Shown: piece by piece, positions 1 through 7,042 of the stretch
Numbering within the stretch: position 1 is the stretch's first letter
How the letters are laid out: each line of letters begins with the position of its first letter
NCBI GenBank assembly: GCA_051873875.1
Contig: JBJEFI010000028.1
Coordinates: 1 to 17,221, forward strand
DNA length: 17,221 nt
Origin: JBJEFI01 sp051873875
Lineage (GTDB): Bacteria; Bacillota; Bacilli; Bacillales; Bacillaceae_G
Direction of reading: 5' to 3'
Notes under the pieces: generated by a model
Seen by the model: only the letters and a program-made list of their open reading frames with translations
Told to the model about the DNA's origin: nothing
The model's database searches: none
Made by a program: the position numbers and the translations under genes

Positions 1-1
1 A

Positions 2-976
2 GCAATGAAAGTAGAAACAAAATTTGAAGCAATGCAAGAGGCTGTTTTAGCATGTGCTCGTGACACAAAGGATGCAAAGACATTTAAAATTTCTGTTAAA
101 CGCTCATACAAACAATTTCCAATGGAGACGAATGAGTTACAAATGGAGTTAGGTGCGCACGTATTAATTAATACAGATCACTTAACGGTAGATGTGCGTA
201 AACCGGATTTAAACATTCGTGTTGAAATTCGTCCTGATGCAACTTATATTATGTCCCAAGACTTTAAAGGAGCAGGTGGGTATCCTGCCGGTGTTGGTGG
301 TAAAGTGATGTTATTATTATCAGGTGGGATTGATAGCCCTGTTGCTGCTTATTTAGCAATGAAACGTGGGGTAACAGTAGAAGCCATCCACTTTTATAGT
401 CCACCTTTCACAAGTGAACGTGCGAAACAAAAAGTGTTTGATTTAGCAGCACAATTAACGAACCATTGTCGTAAGATGAATGTGCATGTTGTACCATTTA
501 CAGAAGTACAAAAGGCGATTCATAAGCATGTACCATCTCAATATGAAATGACAGTAATGCGTCGTATGATGATGCGTATTGCAGAACGTGTAGCGCAAAA
601 ACGTAATGCATTAGCATTGGCAACAGGTGAAAGTTTAGGACAAGTAGCAAGTCAAACGTTAGATAGTATGCACACAATTAATGAAGTAACGAATTTCCCG
701 ATTATTCGTCCTTTAATTACAATGGATAAATTAGAAATCATTGATATTGCAACGAAAATCGATACGTATGATATTTCAATTCGTCCATATGAAGATTGCT
801 GTACAATTTTTACTCCTGCAAATCCAGCGACAAAGCCGAAACGCGATAAAGCGGCTCGATTCGAAGAAGCCTTTGAATGGGAAGAATTATTACAACAAGC
901 AGTTGATAATGTTGAAATGGTGTCATTCCAAAATGGCGAACAAAAAGTGAAGGACGAGTTTGCAGATTTATTATAA
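2..976 (+). CDS. thiI: tRNA 4-thiouridine synthetase ThiI, 5' end cut off by the window
   Basis: ThiI adenylates U8 of tRNA and passes sulfur from a cysteine desulfurase to make 4-thiouridine; in many bacteria it also supplies sulfur for the thiamine thiazole. The reading frame is open from base 2, so roughly 80 N-terminal residues (family length about 400) lie outside the window. Counting from the first Met at base 5, a THUMP-type region comes first, followed by the PP-loop SGGIDS at residues 106-111, which binds ATP, and a conserved TGESLGQVASQT stretch at 207-218. A Cys-Cys pair lies at 265-266. The protein ends shortly afterwards with no rhodanese extension, as in Bacillus ThiI and unlike E. 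coli. No convincing terminator follows before sspA. The identification is secure; only the start is missing. Confidence 0.96.
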   Translation, partial: AMKVETKFEAMQEAVLACARDTKDAKTFKISVKRSYKQFPMETNELQMELGAHVLINTDHLTVDVRKPDLNIRVEIRPDATYIMSQDFKGAGGYPAGVGGKVMLLLSGGIDSPVAAYLAMKRGVTVEAIHFYSPPFTSERAKQKVFDLAAQLTNHCRKMNVHVVPFTEVQKAIHKHVPSQYEMTVMRRMMMRIAERVAQKRNALALATGESLGQVASQTLDSMHTINEVTNFPIIRPLITMDKLEIIDIATKIDTYDISIRPYEDCCTIFTPANPATKPKRDKAARFEEAFEWEELLQQAVDNVEMVSFQNGEQKVKDEFADLL

Positions 977-1084
977 TTTTATTGTGGTAAAATAAACTGA
1001 AAAATTACATGAAATTACCAACTGATAATATGTATGAACTACCATCGTTTATCACAATCTATATTCACAAGGAGGTGATACTCG

Positions 1085-1267
1085 ATGGCAAGCACAAACA
1101 AATTAGCAGTTTCAGGTGCTCAAGCAGCTCTAGATTCAATGAAGCAAGAAATCGCTTCAGAATTTGGTGTAACACTTGGTCCAGATGCAACAGCTCGTGC
1201 AAATGGCTCAGTTGGTGGTGAAATCACAAAACGTCTTGTGAAAATGGCTGAATCTCAATTAGGTTAA
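1085..1267 (+). CDS. sspA: alpha/beta-type small acid-soluble spore protein (SASP)
   Basis: This 60-residue protein coats forespore DNA, shifts it toward an A-like form and protects it from UV and heat; it is degraded at germination by the GPR protease. Both family signatures are present: K20-Q-E-I-A-S-E-F-G-V29 and R38-A-N-G-S-V-G-G-E-I-T-K-R50. By analogy with known SASPs, GPR should cut between E22 and I23. A near-perfect AAGGAGGTG ribosome binding site (1069-1077) sits 7 bases before the ATG, as expected for a very abundant protein. A strong terminator follows at once, so the gene is monocistronic. A sigma-G promoter is expected, but I could not pick one convincingly in 977-1068. Position after thiI matches sspA of B. 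subtilis; several paralogues usually exist, so the exact symbol is less certain than the family. Confidence 0.95.
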   Translation: MASTNKLAVSGAQAALDSMKQEIASEFGVTLGPDATARANGSVGGEITKRLVKMAESQLG

Positions 1268-1291
1268 TTTAAAATTAAATAAAATGGCTAT

Positions 1292-1323
1292 AAGAGACTG
1301 TCGAGTTTGACAGTCTCTTTTTT
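1292..1323 (+). terminator. intrinsic terminator of sspA
   Basis: A perfect 11-bp stem (1292-1302 with 1309-1319), a 6-base loop and a run of six T. It ends the sspA transcript. Confidence 0.93.
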
Positions 1324-1413
1324 ATATAAAAATAATAAAGTTCCTTTGTACAATATGAAGTTAGAAAAAGGAAAATGTATTTTTAGGACGAATAAATAGA
1401 AGGAGGTGATTGT

Positions 1414-3003
1414 ATGAAGACAATTTGGTACAACGGAAATATATATACGTTAACAGAAGAGGGGAAAAAGGTAGAAAGTGTTGTAACGGAAGGGACTAAA
1501 ATAGTTGCTGTTGGAAATTATGAACAATTAGTTATGAACCATACAATTGATCAATATAGGGATTTAAAAGGAAATACAATGTTACCTGGGTTAACAGATA
1601 GTCATCTTCATTTGATTGGCCATGGTGAAAATTTAAAGCGATTAGATTTATCGCGTTGTACGTCAATGGAGCAGATTATTGAATTGTTAAAAGCAAAAGT
1701 AGCAACAACAAAGCATGGGGAATGGATTATTGGAGAAGGTTGGAATGATTCTTTATTTAGTCATAAAACACCTTTTCAATTAGCTGAAATCGATAAAATT
1801 ACTAAAGTACATCCAGTACTATTAAAGCGAATTTGTCATCATAGTGCCTTTGCTAATAGCTTAGCTCTTTCTTTAGCTGATATTACAAATGCAACGCCAA
1901 ATCCAGAAGGTGGACGAATTGGCAAAGATAAAAATAATGAGTTGAATGGCTATTTATATGATGAAGCAATTTATTTATTATTCCCTTTTATGCCTCAAGC
2001 AGATGAACACTATTTGCAAGAAGCTCTGCAACTTGCTATAGAAAGCTGTCATCGTCATGGGTTAGTTGGTGTACATACGGAAGATTTAGCATACTATAAA
2101 GACGACCAAGAAACGTTACAAGCTTTTCAAACCATTGTAGAAGATGGCTATAAGTTAAAGATGAATTTGCTTGTAAATTACAAGGCATGTCATGTGCTAG
2201 AACAAACATGGGGAGAAAATCCTTATATTGAAAAAGGAGCAATGAAAATATTTGCAGATGGCTCTCTAGGCTCACGAACAGCTTTATTAAGTAGTTCATA
2301 TTCAGATGATGAAACAACGAGTGGATTAGCAGTTGTAGAGCCAGAAGGGTTAAATCAGCTTGTTCAAAAGGCCCGTTCTCTTGGAATGACGGTAGCCATT
2401 CATACGATTGGTGACTTGTCTTTGCAATATATCTTAGATGCACTAGAAGCATATCCACCAAAGGAAGGACAGCGAGATCGAATTATCCATGCAGAAGTGA
2501 TGCGAGCGGATTTATTTGAAAGGATGAAGCACCTACCGATTGTTGTTGATATTCAACCAGTGTTTATTTCGACAGGATTTAAGTGGATGGAGACAAGGCT
2601 AGGACAAGAACGCCTTGCCTATACACATATTTGGAAAACAATGATAGAGGCCGGTATTGTTTGTGCAGGTGGGTCTGATTGTCCGATTGAAACGATTAAT
2701 CCTTTTGTTGGGATGTATTGTGCCATTACTCAACAAAATGCTTTTTTCGAAAAAGAAGGCGTATTTAGGGAAGAAGAAAAATTATCTCGTTTTCAGGCAA
2801 TCAACTTATATACAGCAGGAAGTGCCTATGCTATTTACAAGGAAAAAGAAAGAGGGAAAATCGCAGTAGGATTTGATGCGGATTTTACAATTATTGATCG
2901 AGATTATTTCACATGTCCAGAAGAAGAATTACTACAAATCAATGTCATGCAAACCGTTATTGATGGAGAAATTGTATATAAAAACAGTGAAAAGGTATCT
3001 TAA
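1414..3003 (+). CDS. amidohydrolase family 3 metal-dependent hydrolase (YtcJ-type)
   Basis: This 529-residue protein belongs to the YtcJ/NfdA-like branch of the amidohydrolase superfamily, TIM-barrel hydrolases that cleave amides, formamides or cyclic C-N bonds using bound divalent metal. Visible landmarks are the small N-terminal beta-sandwich segment with 'NGNIYT', the metal-binding D62-S-H64-L-H66, the likely bridging lysine in MKIFADGSLGSR (K278), H330 in AIHTIGD, H359 in IIHAE, and the catalytic Asp in GGSDCPIE (D422). The C-terminal G-F-D-A-D-F segment returns to the beta-sandwich as is typical. The length matches the family. The start has an excellent AAGGAGGTG site. The sspA terminator isolates it from upstream transcription. 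The true substrate cannot be read from sequence, and many members are only nominally 'N-substituted formamide deformylases'. Confidence 0.9.
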   Translation: MKTIWYNGNIYTLTEEGKKVESVVTEGTKIVAVGNYEQLVMNHTIDQYRDLKGNTMLPGLTDSHLHLIGHGENLKRLDLSRCTSMEQIIELLKAKVATTKHGEWIIGEGWNDSLFSHKTPFQLAEIDKITKVHPVLLKRICHHSAFANSLALSLADITNATPNPEGGRIGKDKNNELNGYLYDEAIYLLFPFMPQADEHYLQEALQLAIESCHRHGLVGVHTEDLAYYKDDQETLQAFQTIVEDGYKLKMNLLVNYKACHVLEQTWGENPYIEKGAMKIFADGSLGSRTALLSSSYSDDETTSGLAVVEPEGLNQLVQKARSLGMTVAIHTIGDLSLQYILDALEAYPPKEGQRDRIIHAEVMRADLFERMKHLPIVVDIQPVFISTGFKWMETRLGQERLAYTHIWKTMIEAGIVCAGGSDCPIETINPFVGMYCAITQQNAFFEKEGVFREEEKLSRFQAINLYTAGSAYAIYKEKERGKIAVGFDADFTIIDRDYFTCPEEELLQINVMQTVIDGEIVYKNSEKVS

Positions 3004-3112
3004 AATGCCTTTTTTAGTGTAAACAATTGATAAAATATACATATAGTGTAAAAATACACTTATAAAGTCATTGTATTTGACTACAAGGAAAAGGACTCCC
3101 ACTTTTATTCTG

Positions 3113-3144
3113 TCATATTTCTACATATAAAAGCGTCATACAAT
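3113..3144 (+). promoter_or_regulatory. sigma-E-like sporulation promoter of the 49-residue membrane peptide
   Basis: A CATACAAT box at 3137-3144 is identical to the sigma-E -10 consensus, and TCATATT at 3113-3119 matches its -35. The 17-base spacer is 2-3 bases longer than I recall for sigma-E, which lowers confidence. The predicted start near 3151 gives a short leader with a ribosome binding site before the ATG at 3177. Confidence 0.4.
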
Positions 3145-3176
3145 CTGACTTGTTTATGTTAGATAGGGGGATTTGT

Positions 3177-3326
3177 ATGTCTTTTTTCATCATAACAGCT
3201 CTGTTACTGATAGGGATAATGTTATTTCTTTTAGGGATATTTTCTAAAAAGAAATGGCGGCTTCTTATTTCTATCATTCCTTTAGTTATTTCCATTGTTC
3301 AACTTATTTTTCCATTATTTATATAA
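3177..3326 (+). CDS. small two-helix membrane peptide, 49 aa, unknown function
   Basis: This short gene begins with ATG 6 bases after a strong AGGGGG site (3166-3170) and ends with TAA at 3324. The peptide is almost entirely hydrophobic: helix 1 at about residues 3-22, a basic turn S23-K-K-K-W-R28, and helix 2 at about 29-49. This suggests a hairpin with both ends outside and the positive loop inside the cell. A second in-frame ATG at 3156 lacks a good ribosome binding site. A sigma-E-like promoter lies upstream and a strong terminator follows 25 bases downstream, so it has the parts of an independent gene. I do not recognise a family. Alternatives are a sporulation membrane peptide or a type I toxin-like hydrophobic peptide; no antisense RNA gene is evident. 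Confidence 0.6.
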   Translation: MSFFIITALLLIGIMLFLLGIFSKKKWRLLISIIPLVISIVQLIFPLFI

Positions 3327-3351
3327 AGAGTTTATATTTATTGCATCTAAA

Positions 3352-3397
3352 AGAAAGGCTATCGTTCATTTATTGACGATAGCCTTTCTACTTTTTA
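3352..3397. terminator. bidirectional intrinsic terminator between the small membrane peptide and NAD kinase
   Basis: A perfect 14-bp stem (3352-3365 with 3376-3389) with a 10-base loop. It is followed by a T-rich run on the plus strand (CTTTTT at 3391-3396) and by TTTCTTTT read on the minus strand. It serves two convergent genes. Confidence 0.9.
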
Positions 3398-3438
3398 GTG
3401 GTAAAAGAGATAGTCTCTTGTATTTACTACATTTTGGA

Positions 3439-4236
3439 TTATAAAAATGTTCGTTGTACTTTCTCCCAGAAAGAATTGTTTTTTAATTTTACAGTTTTCA
3501 CTTTCTTATCACTTAAAGAAACGGTAACTTGTTGGATATGACGAGCGGCTAATGCTTCGTTATCAATTCCGATGATTGGGTGGTCGTTGCCATCTTGAAC
3601 GACTTTTAATGTTAAGTGACGGTCTTTACTTAAAATAAACGGAGAGCCTAACGTTCGATATGTATTGTTATTTAAAGACGCAATTTCACTAATTTGATAG
3701 CATTGTAATAATGGATCGACAACGGCGCCATGTAAAGATTTATTGTATGCTGTACTACCTGTTGGTGTTGAAATTACAAGGCCATCACCACGGAATGTTT
3801 CGAAATGAAAATCATCAACAAATACATCTAAAGCAAATGTTTTGATAATAGATGAACGAATGGATACTTCATTTAAACAATGAAAAGTAGTGGCATTGTT
3901 TACTTGTACATCAATAACTGGATAGCGGCGTACTTCTAAATTTTCACTTGTGATTTCTGGCATTAACGCTGTGATTTGTGAAAGTGGAAAATCGCAGTAA
4001 AAAGAATTTGTATCTTCAATTGAAATACCTGCATATAAACAATCTTCTCGAAAACCTGTTTTTTGGACAGCTTGTAAGAAATCACCATCACTACCGACGC
4101 TAATAATAATATTCGCTTGTTCTGAATCGTAGACAATTTGGAAACCTTGTTGTTCTACAAAAGGGCGTAAATGCATCACTTTTTGGCGGTTATCTTCCTG
4201 TGGACAATAAATAAAAATATTTCGGCGTGTTGACAT
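3439..4236 (-). CDS. nadK2: NAD kinase 2 (PpnK2/NadK2) with degenerate GGDGT motif
   Basis: NAD kinase phosphorylates NAD+ to NADP+ in the cytosol. The 265-residue length fits the second, shorter Bacillus enzyme (YtdI type). Conserved parts are the L121-N-E motif inside FHCLNEVSIR, T157-P-T-G-S-T-A-Y164, and the family C-terminus NNSFWEKVQRTFL. The phosphate-binding motif, normally GGDGT, reads G48-S-D-G-D52: the catalytic Asp (D50) remains but the second Gly and the Thr are changed. From memory, B. cereus-group NadK2 also has a degenerate motif, so this may be a subfamily trait. The start is set by AAGGAGGA (4244-4251). The gene is transcribed divergently from ytfI. Bacillus usually has a second NAD kinase elsewhere in the genome. 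Confidence 0.92.
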   Translation of the reverse strand: MSTRRNIFIYCPQEDNRQKVMHLRPFVEQQGFQIVYDSEQANIIISVGSDGDFLQAVQKTGFREDCLYAGISIEDTNSFYCDFPLSQITALMPEITSENLEVRRYPVIDVQVNNATTFHCLNEVSIRSSIIKTFALDVFVDDFHFETFRGDGLVISTPTGSTAYNKSLHGAVVDPLLQCYQISEIASLNNNTYRTLGSPFILSKDRHLTLKVVQDGNDHPIIGIDNEALAARHIQQVTVSLSDKKVKTVKLKNNSFWEKVQRTFL

Positions 4237-4290
4237 GAAAAGGTCCTCCTTTAAAAGTAGTTATGATATTATTCGACAAAGTCCTTTTCT

Positions 4291-4305
4291 TTTCCTTGAA
4301 GGAAA
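4291..4305. repeat. 7-bp inverted repeat in the nadK2/ytfI divergent intergenic region
   Basis: TTTCCTT-G-AAGGAAA is a perfect 7-bp palindrome with one central base. It lies between two divergent gene starts with no T-run, so it could be an operator. No regulator is assigned. Confidence 0.35.
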
Positions 4306-4323
4306 GACGAAGTTTCAAAAATT

Positions 4324-4353
4324 GTTTACATTATTCGAAAATCGCCAATACTG
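4324..4353 (+). promoter_or_regulatory. sigma-F-like forespore promoter of ytfI-gerW
   Basis: GTTTA at 4324-4328 fits the sigma-F -35 (GYWTA). After 15 bases, the element at 4344-4353 fits GGnnAnAMTR at every specified position except the second G. The B. subtilis homologues are, as I recall, forespore genes of the sigma-F/sigma-G programme. The predicted start near 4360 leaves a very short leader directly ahead of the ribosome binding site, which is a caution. Confidence 0.5.
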
Positions 4354-4372
4354 AAACAATGAGGTGTTGTGC

Positions 4373-5074
4373 ATGAAAATTCTGTTTATTATTATCGGTA
4401 TTTTTTGTTGTTTAATTATCATTTTATTAATGGCTAAATTGTATGTACGAGCAACGATTTTGTATACAGACATAAAAAAAGAAGTTCGTTGTTCTCTTCT
4501 TCTTTTCTTCAAATTAATAAAAGTAGCTTTCGTATTTGATTTTATGACATCAAAAGGAGAAGTTGTCTTTATTATTTTTGGTGTTCCAATAAAAAGAGAT
4601 TTTTCTTTTTTTTATAAAGGGAAGGGAAAGAAGCAGGATTCGGATAAGGAGCAACCAAAGGATTATAAAGAAACAAAACAAAAGGAGGATGTTTCCAAAA
4701 ATATTCCTTTCATAAGAATGGTGAAACAATTGCATACTATTGGTAAGGATTTTTTACACAAAGTAGCATTGGAACGTTTAAAGATACATATGACGTATGG
4801 AATTGAAGATGCTGCGATTACAGGGATGTCATTTGGGGTATTATGGACGACATATGGAATTATATGGGGAACAATTAAGTCTTTAATAAAGGTAAATTGT
4901 ACACCTGATATAGAAGTACATCCATATTATCAAGGAACATTGCTAAAAATGGATGGTGCATGTGTCTTGTCTATTCGCCCAATTTATGCACTTATTTATG
5001 GAATAAAAGTGTTTAAACTCTTTCAACATGAAAAAAATATCGAAGAAGGGCACGTTTCATCAACCTCCTTATAA
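4373..5074 (+). CDS. ytfI: DUF2953 sporulation-associated membrane protein YtfI
   Basis: A 233-residue protein that looks like YtfI (DUF2953), encoded just upstream of gerW/ytfJ. An N-terminal membrane anchor covers about residues 2-21. Residues 82-110 form a lysine- and acid-rich, probably flexible linker. The conserved core follows with I144-E-D-A-A-I-T-G151 and an aromatic P-Y-Y-Q-G segment near 184-188. The ATG at 4373 is chosen because GAGGTG (4361-4366) lies 6 bases upstream; an in-frame GTG at 4364 overlaps that site and is rejected. Spacing of 24 bases to gerW and the sigma-F-like promoter suggest a forespore operon. Its biochemical role is unknown; assembly or localisation of GerW is only inference. 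Confidence 0.82.
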   Translation: MKILFIIIGIFCCLIIILLMAKLYVRATILYTDIKKEVRCSLLLFFKLIKVAFVFDFMTSKGEVVFIIFGVPIKRDFSFFYKGKGKKQDSDKEQPKDYKETKQKEDVSKNIPFIRMVKQLHTIGKDFLHKVALERLKIHMTYGIEDAAITGMSFGVLWTTYGIIWGTIKSLIKVNCTPDIEVHPYYQGTLLKMDGACVLSIRPIYALIYGIKVFKLFQHEKNIEEGHVSSTSL

Positions 5075-5098
5075 ACGAGGAAGAAAGGAAGATGCAAT

Positions 5099-5530
5099 AT
5101 GGAACATCCAATTGGACAATTACTGAATATCTCAATGGGCAACTTAAGAGATATGATTGATGTGAATACGGTTATTGGTGATGCTATTCACACATCGTCA
5201 GGAACAACAATTATTCCTGTTTCGAAAGTTGCCTTTGGTTTTACTGCTGGAGGAACTGAATTTTCTACCGCAAATGGCGATAAAAAATACCCATTTGGCG
5301 GAGGGAGTGGAGGCGGTGTTTCTATTTCACCAGTTGGTTTTTTACTCATCAATATAGATGGTGTTCAATTTATTCATTTACATGAAAGAACACATCTTTT
5401 TGATCGAATGATTGATGCTGTTCCGCAAGTAATCCAAAAAATAAAAGATATGGGCACTAATACAGATATGCTTAATGACCCATTACCACCAGAAGAAACA
5501 TTAGGTGTTCATTCAGATACACCAGTTTAA
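5099..5530 (+). CDS. gerW: GerW family sporulation protein (YtfJ)
   Basis: A 143-residue member of the YtfJ/GerW family, close to the usual length of about 150. In B. subtilis GerW is made in the forespore and is needed for normal germination with L-alanine. Conserved features are the M13-G-N-L-R segment, V22-N-T-V-I-G-D followed by G-T-T-I-I-P-V-S-K-V, and the glycine-rich loop P65-F-G-G-G-S-G-G-G73 leading to the buried strand S-P-V-G-F-L-L. There is no signal peptide or membrane helix. An AAAGGAAG site precedes the ATG by about 7 bases. It is second in an operon with ytfI and is followed by its own terminator. The low-complexity C-terminal tail (after about residue 120) is likely disordered. 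Confidence 0.93.
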   Translation: MEHPIGQLLNISMGNLRDMIDVNTVIGDAIHTSSGTTIIPVSKVAFGFTAGGTEFSTANGDKKYPFGGGSGGGVSISPVGFLLINIDGVQFIHLHERTHLFDRMIDAVPQVIQKIKDMGTNTDMLNDPLPPEETLGVHSDTPV

Positions 5531-5539
5531 AAATGTGCA

Positions 5540-5570
5540 AAAAAGCTTGGTTAATTCCGAGCTTTTTAAT
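5540..5570 (+). terminator. intrinsic terminator of the ytfI-gerW operon
   Basis: An 11-bp stem (5540-5550 with 5557-5567, one G-T pair), a 6-base loop and a T-run. Between here and tpx (5571-5742) I see only short weak inverted repeats and no convincing promoter or PerR-type box. Confidence 0.88.
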
Positions 5571-5742
5571 TGGAAAAAAAGACTATTTGTAGGTAAGATA
5601 GAATTATGTGAGTTTATCTTGTTCTAACTGAAACGAACATTTCCTTATTGGAAAGTAAGTGTTAGGAAGATCTTGATTCATTTAATTAACCATCAGTAAC
5701 TTTATTGATGGAAGTTATACTTTAAAAGGGGGAATTATAGCT

Positions 5743-6240
5743 ATGGCATCAATTACATTTAAGGGCGGTCCTGTTACATTATTAGGGACAGAAGTACATG
5801 TTGGGGATAAAGCACCTAACTTTACGGTGTTAGCGAATGACTTAAGTCCAGTTACATTAGAAACATATGGTGGTGTACGATTAATTAGTGTCGTTCCATC
5901 CGTTGATACTGGTGTATGTGACATGCAAACACGTCGCTTTAATGAAGAAGCTGCAAAATTAGAAAATGTAACAGTATTAACAGTGAGCATGGATTTACCA
6001 TTTGCACAAAAACGTTGGTGTGGAGCTGCTGGTTTAGAAAATGCAATTACATTATCTGACCATCGCGATGCTTCTTTTGGTGAAGCATACGGCGTACATA
6101 TTAAAGAATTACGCTTATTAGCTCGTGCAGTTTTCGTTATTAATAGCAAAGATGAAGTTGTTTATGTAGAATACGTTAGTGAAGCAACAAATCATCCAAA
6201 TTATGAAGCAGCATTAGAAGCAGCTAAACAAGCAGAATAA
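5743..6240 (+). CDS. tpx: thiol peroxidase Tpx (atypical 2-Cys peroxiredoxin)
   Basis: Tpx reduces hydrogen peroxide and alkyl hydroperoxides in the cytosol and is recycled by thioredoxin. The 165-residue length is normal. The peroxidatic motif P52-S-V-D-T-G-V-C59 and the resolving cysteine C93 (in R-W-C-G) form the expected pair about 34 residues apart. The family N-terminus with G21-D-K-A-P-N-F is intact. The start is fixed by AAAAGGGGG (5724-5732) about 10 bases before ATG. The gene is monocistronic, flanked by terminators on both sides. In B. subtilis tpx belongs to the Spx disulfide-stress regulon; the sequence here neither proves nor excludes that. Confidence 0.96.
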   Translation: MASITFKGGPVTLLGTEVHVGDKAPNFTVLANDLSPVTLETYGGVRLISVVPSVDTGVCDMQTRRFNEEAAKLENVTVLTVSMDLPFAQKRWCGAAGLENAITLSDHRDASFGEAYGVHIKELRLLARAVFVINSKDEVVYVEYVSEATNHPNYEAALEAAKQAE

Positions 6241-6261
6241 ATAAAAGATGTATAAATGAAC

Positions 6262-6294
6262 AAAAACGAACTTGAATATTTCAAGTTCGTTTTT
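6262..6294 (+). terminator. intrinsic terminator of tpx
   Basis: A perfect 15-bp stem (6262-6276 with 6280-6294) whose 3' arm ends in five T. The 5' arm begins with five A, so it could also act on the minus strand. Confidence 0.92.
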
Positions 6295-6328
6295 GGTAAT
6301 ATTTAAAAGTAGTACTGGTTTCGAAATC

Positions 6329-6357
6329 AAATTATTAATCGTTGATTAATAATTTTT
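6329..6357. terminator. AT-rich inverted repeat, probable terminator of the DUF4259 gene
   Basis: A perfect 12-bp inverted repeat (6329-6340 with 6344-6355) around GTT, 6 bases past the minus-strand stop codon. It is almost all A/T and the minus-strand T-run is interrupted (TTTGATTT), so termination efficiency is uncertain. The tpx terminator nearby may back it up. Confidence 0.5.
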
Positions 6358-6360
6358 CCT

Positions 6361-6705
6361 TTAAAGATTAATTAATGTTTCTTTAAATTGGTTTAAAACT
6401 TTCTTACGTTCTTCATAAGCATCTGGATCATCTTCCCATAATTCTAAGTCGGCACCCATTTCAATTAATTTGATTGTTTTCTTTTTTACTTTTCTTTGAA
6501 TACAATTTTTTTCTAATTGTATAGCAGAGAGTCCTATATAGATTAATGCTATTTCTTCCAAATCTTCTTCATCATCAAGATATTCTTTTAAAATTATTTT
6601 AGTTGCTTTTCTTGCAGAATATCCTTCTTCTAAATAGTCTACGAATTCATCTCTTACATCACATGATGTATCATTATCAAATATTTCAGTTCCCCAAGCG
6701 CCCAT
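6361..6705 (-). CDS. DUF4259 domain protein
   Basis: A 114-residue acidic, soluble protein. The N-terminus M-G-A-W-G-T-E-I-F-D-N-D-T-S is the hallmark of DUF4259, and the 'LELWED' stretch near residues 87-92 followed by an E-R-K-K-V-L-N-Q-F helix fits the C-terminal half of that family. No signal peptide or membrane segment. GGGGAGG (6711-6717) lies 5 bases upstream of the ATG. Function is unknown; members are widespread and often near stress or toxin-immunity genes, but nothing here supports such a role. It interrupts the otherwise conserved tpx-ytxK spacing, so it may be a lineage-specific insertion. Confidence 0.8.
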   Translation of the reverse strand: MGAWGTEIFDNDTSCDVRDEFVDYLEEGYSARKATKIILKEYLDDEEDLEEIALIYIGLSAIQLEKNCIQRKVKKKTIKLIEMGADLELWEDDPDAYEERKKVLNQFKETLINL

Positions 6706-6754
6706 ATACGCCTCCCCATTGTTGATTGGAAATAATAATTAGTAACTCGATTTA

Positions 6755-6769
6755 ATTTTATCATAAAAT
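6755..6769. repeat. perfect AT-rich palindrome upstream of the DUF4259 gene
   Basis: ATTTTAT-C-ATAAAAT, about 50 bp upstream of the minus-strand start codon. It might be an operator, but a 15-bp A/T palindrome is not rare in DNA this AT-rich. Confidence 0.25.
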
Positions 6770-6805
6770 ATAGTTCCTCTTTAATTTAAAAGTGGGTGGT
6801 TTATT

Positions 6806-6860
6806 GTTTTTTCTCATTTCTCCTTGGCTAAACTGAACATTAGGTATATAATGTTTGTTT
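6806..6860 (+). repeat. 55-bp sequence repeated exactly across the N gap (left copy)
   Basis: This stretch is identical, base for base, to 6961-7015. It includes a copy of the ytxK promoter (TTGGCT at 6824-6829, TATAAT at 6847-6852) and runs straight into the gap. It is most simply the shared end of two contigs, not a biological repeat. Confidence 0.95.
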
Positions 6861-6960
6861 NNNNNNNNNNNNNNNNNNNNNNNNNNNNNNNNNNNNNNNN
6901 NNNNNNNNNNNNNNNNNNNNNNNNNNNNNNNNNNNNNNNNNNNNNNNNNNNNNNNNNNNN
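6861..6960. other. assembly gap of 100 N
   Basis: Exactly 100 undefined bases, a common placeholder length. Since both flanks carry the same 55 bp, the true sequence may contain no gap here, or may hold a collapsed repeat. Confidence 0.98.
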
Positions 6961-7015
6961 GTTTTTTCTCATTTCTCCTTGGCTAAACTGAACATTAGGT
7001 ATATAATGTTTGTTT
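6961..7015 (+). repeat. 55-bp sequence repeated exactly across the N gap (right copy)
   Basis: Exact copy of 6806-6860, beginning on the first base after the gap. It contains the working promoter for ytxK. Confidence 0.95.
6979..7007 (+). promoter_or_regulatory. sigma-A promoter of ytxK
   Basis: TTGGCT (6979-6984), a 17-base spacer and a perfect TATAAT (7002-7007). Transcription would start near 7014, about 30 bases ahead of the ytxK ATG. Confidence 0.75.
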
Positions 7016-7042
7016 GAAAATCAAAAAGGTTGAGGTGGAGAT

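Noticed and set aside
1009..1221. 70-codon plus-strand frame running through sspA
   Set aside because: It overlaps the certain SASP gene in another frame and lacks a ribosome binding site at its ATG.
1341..1373. TTCCTTT...AAAGGAA inverted repeat before the amidohydrolase gene
   Set aside because: The arms are 7 bp and 19 bases apart in AT-rich DNA; too weak to claim an operator or riboswitch.
2036..2461. 141-codon open frame antisense to the amidohydrolase gene
   Set aside because: It lies wholly inside a well-supported gene on the other strand, has no good ribosome binding site, and its product resembles no family; a shadow frame.
6806..7015. Direct repeats flanking the gap as ends of a mobile element
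   Set aside because: There are no inverted ends or transposase fragments, and the repeat ends exactly at the N boundaries, which points to assembly overlap.
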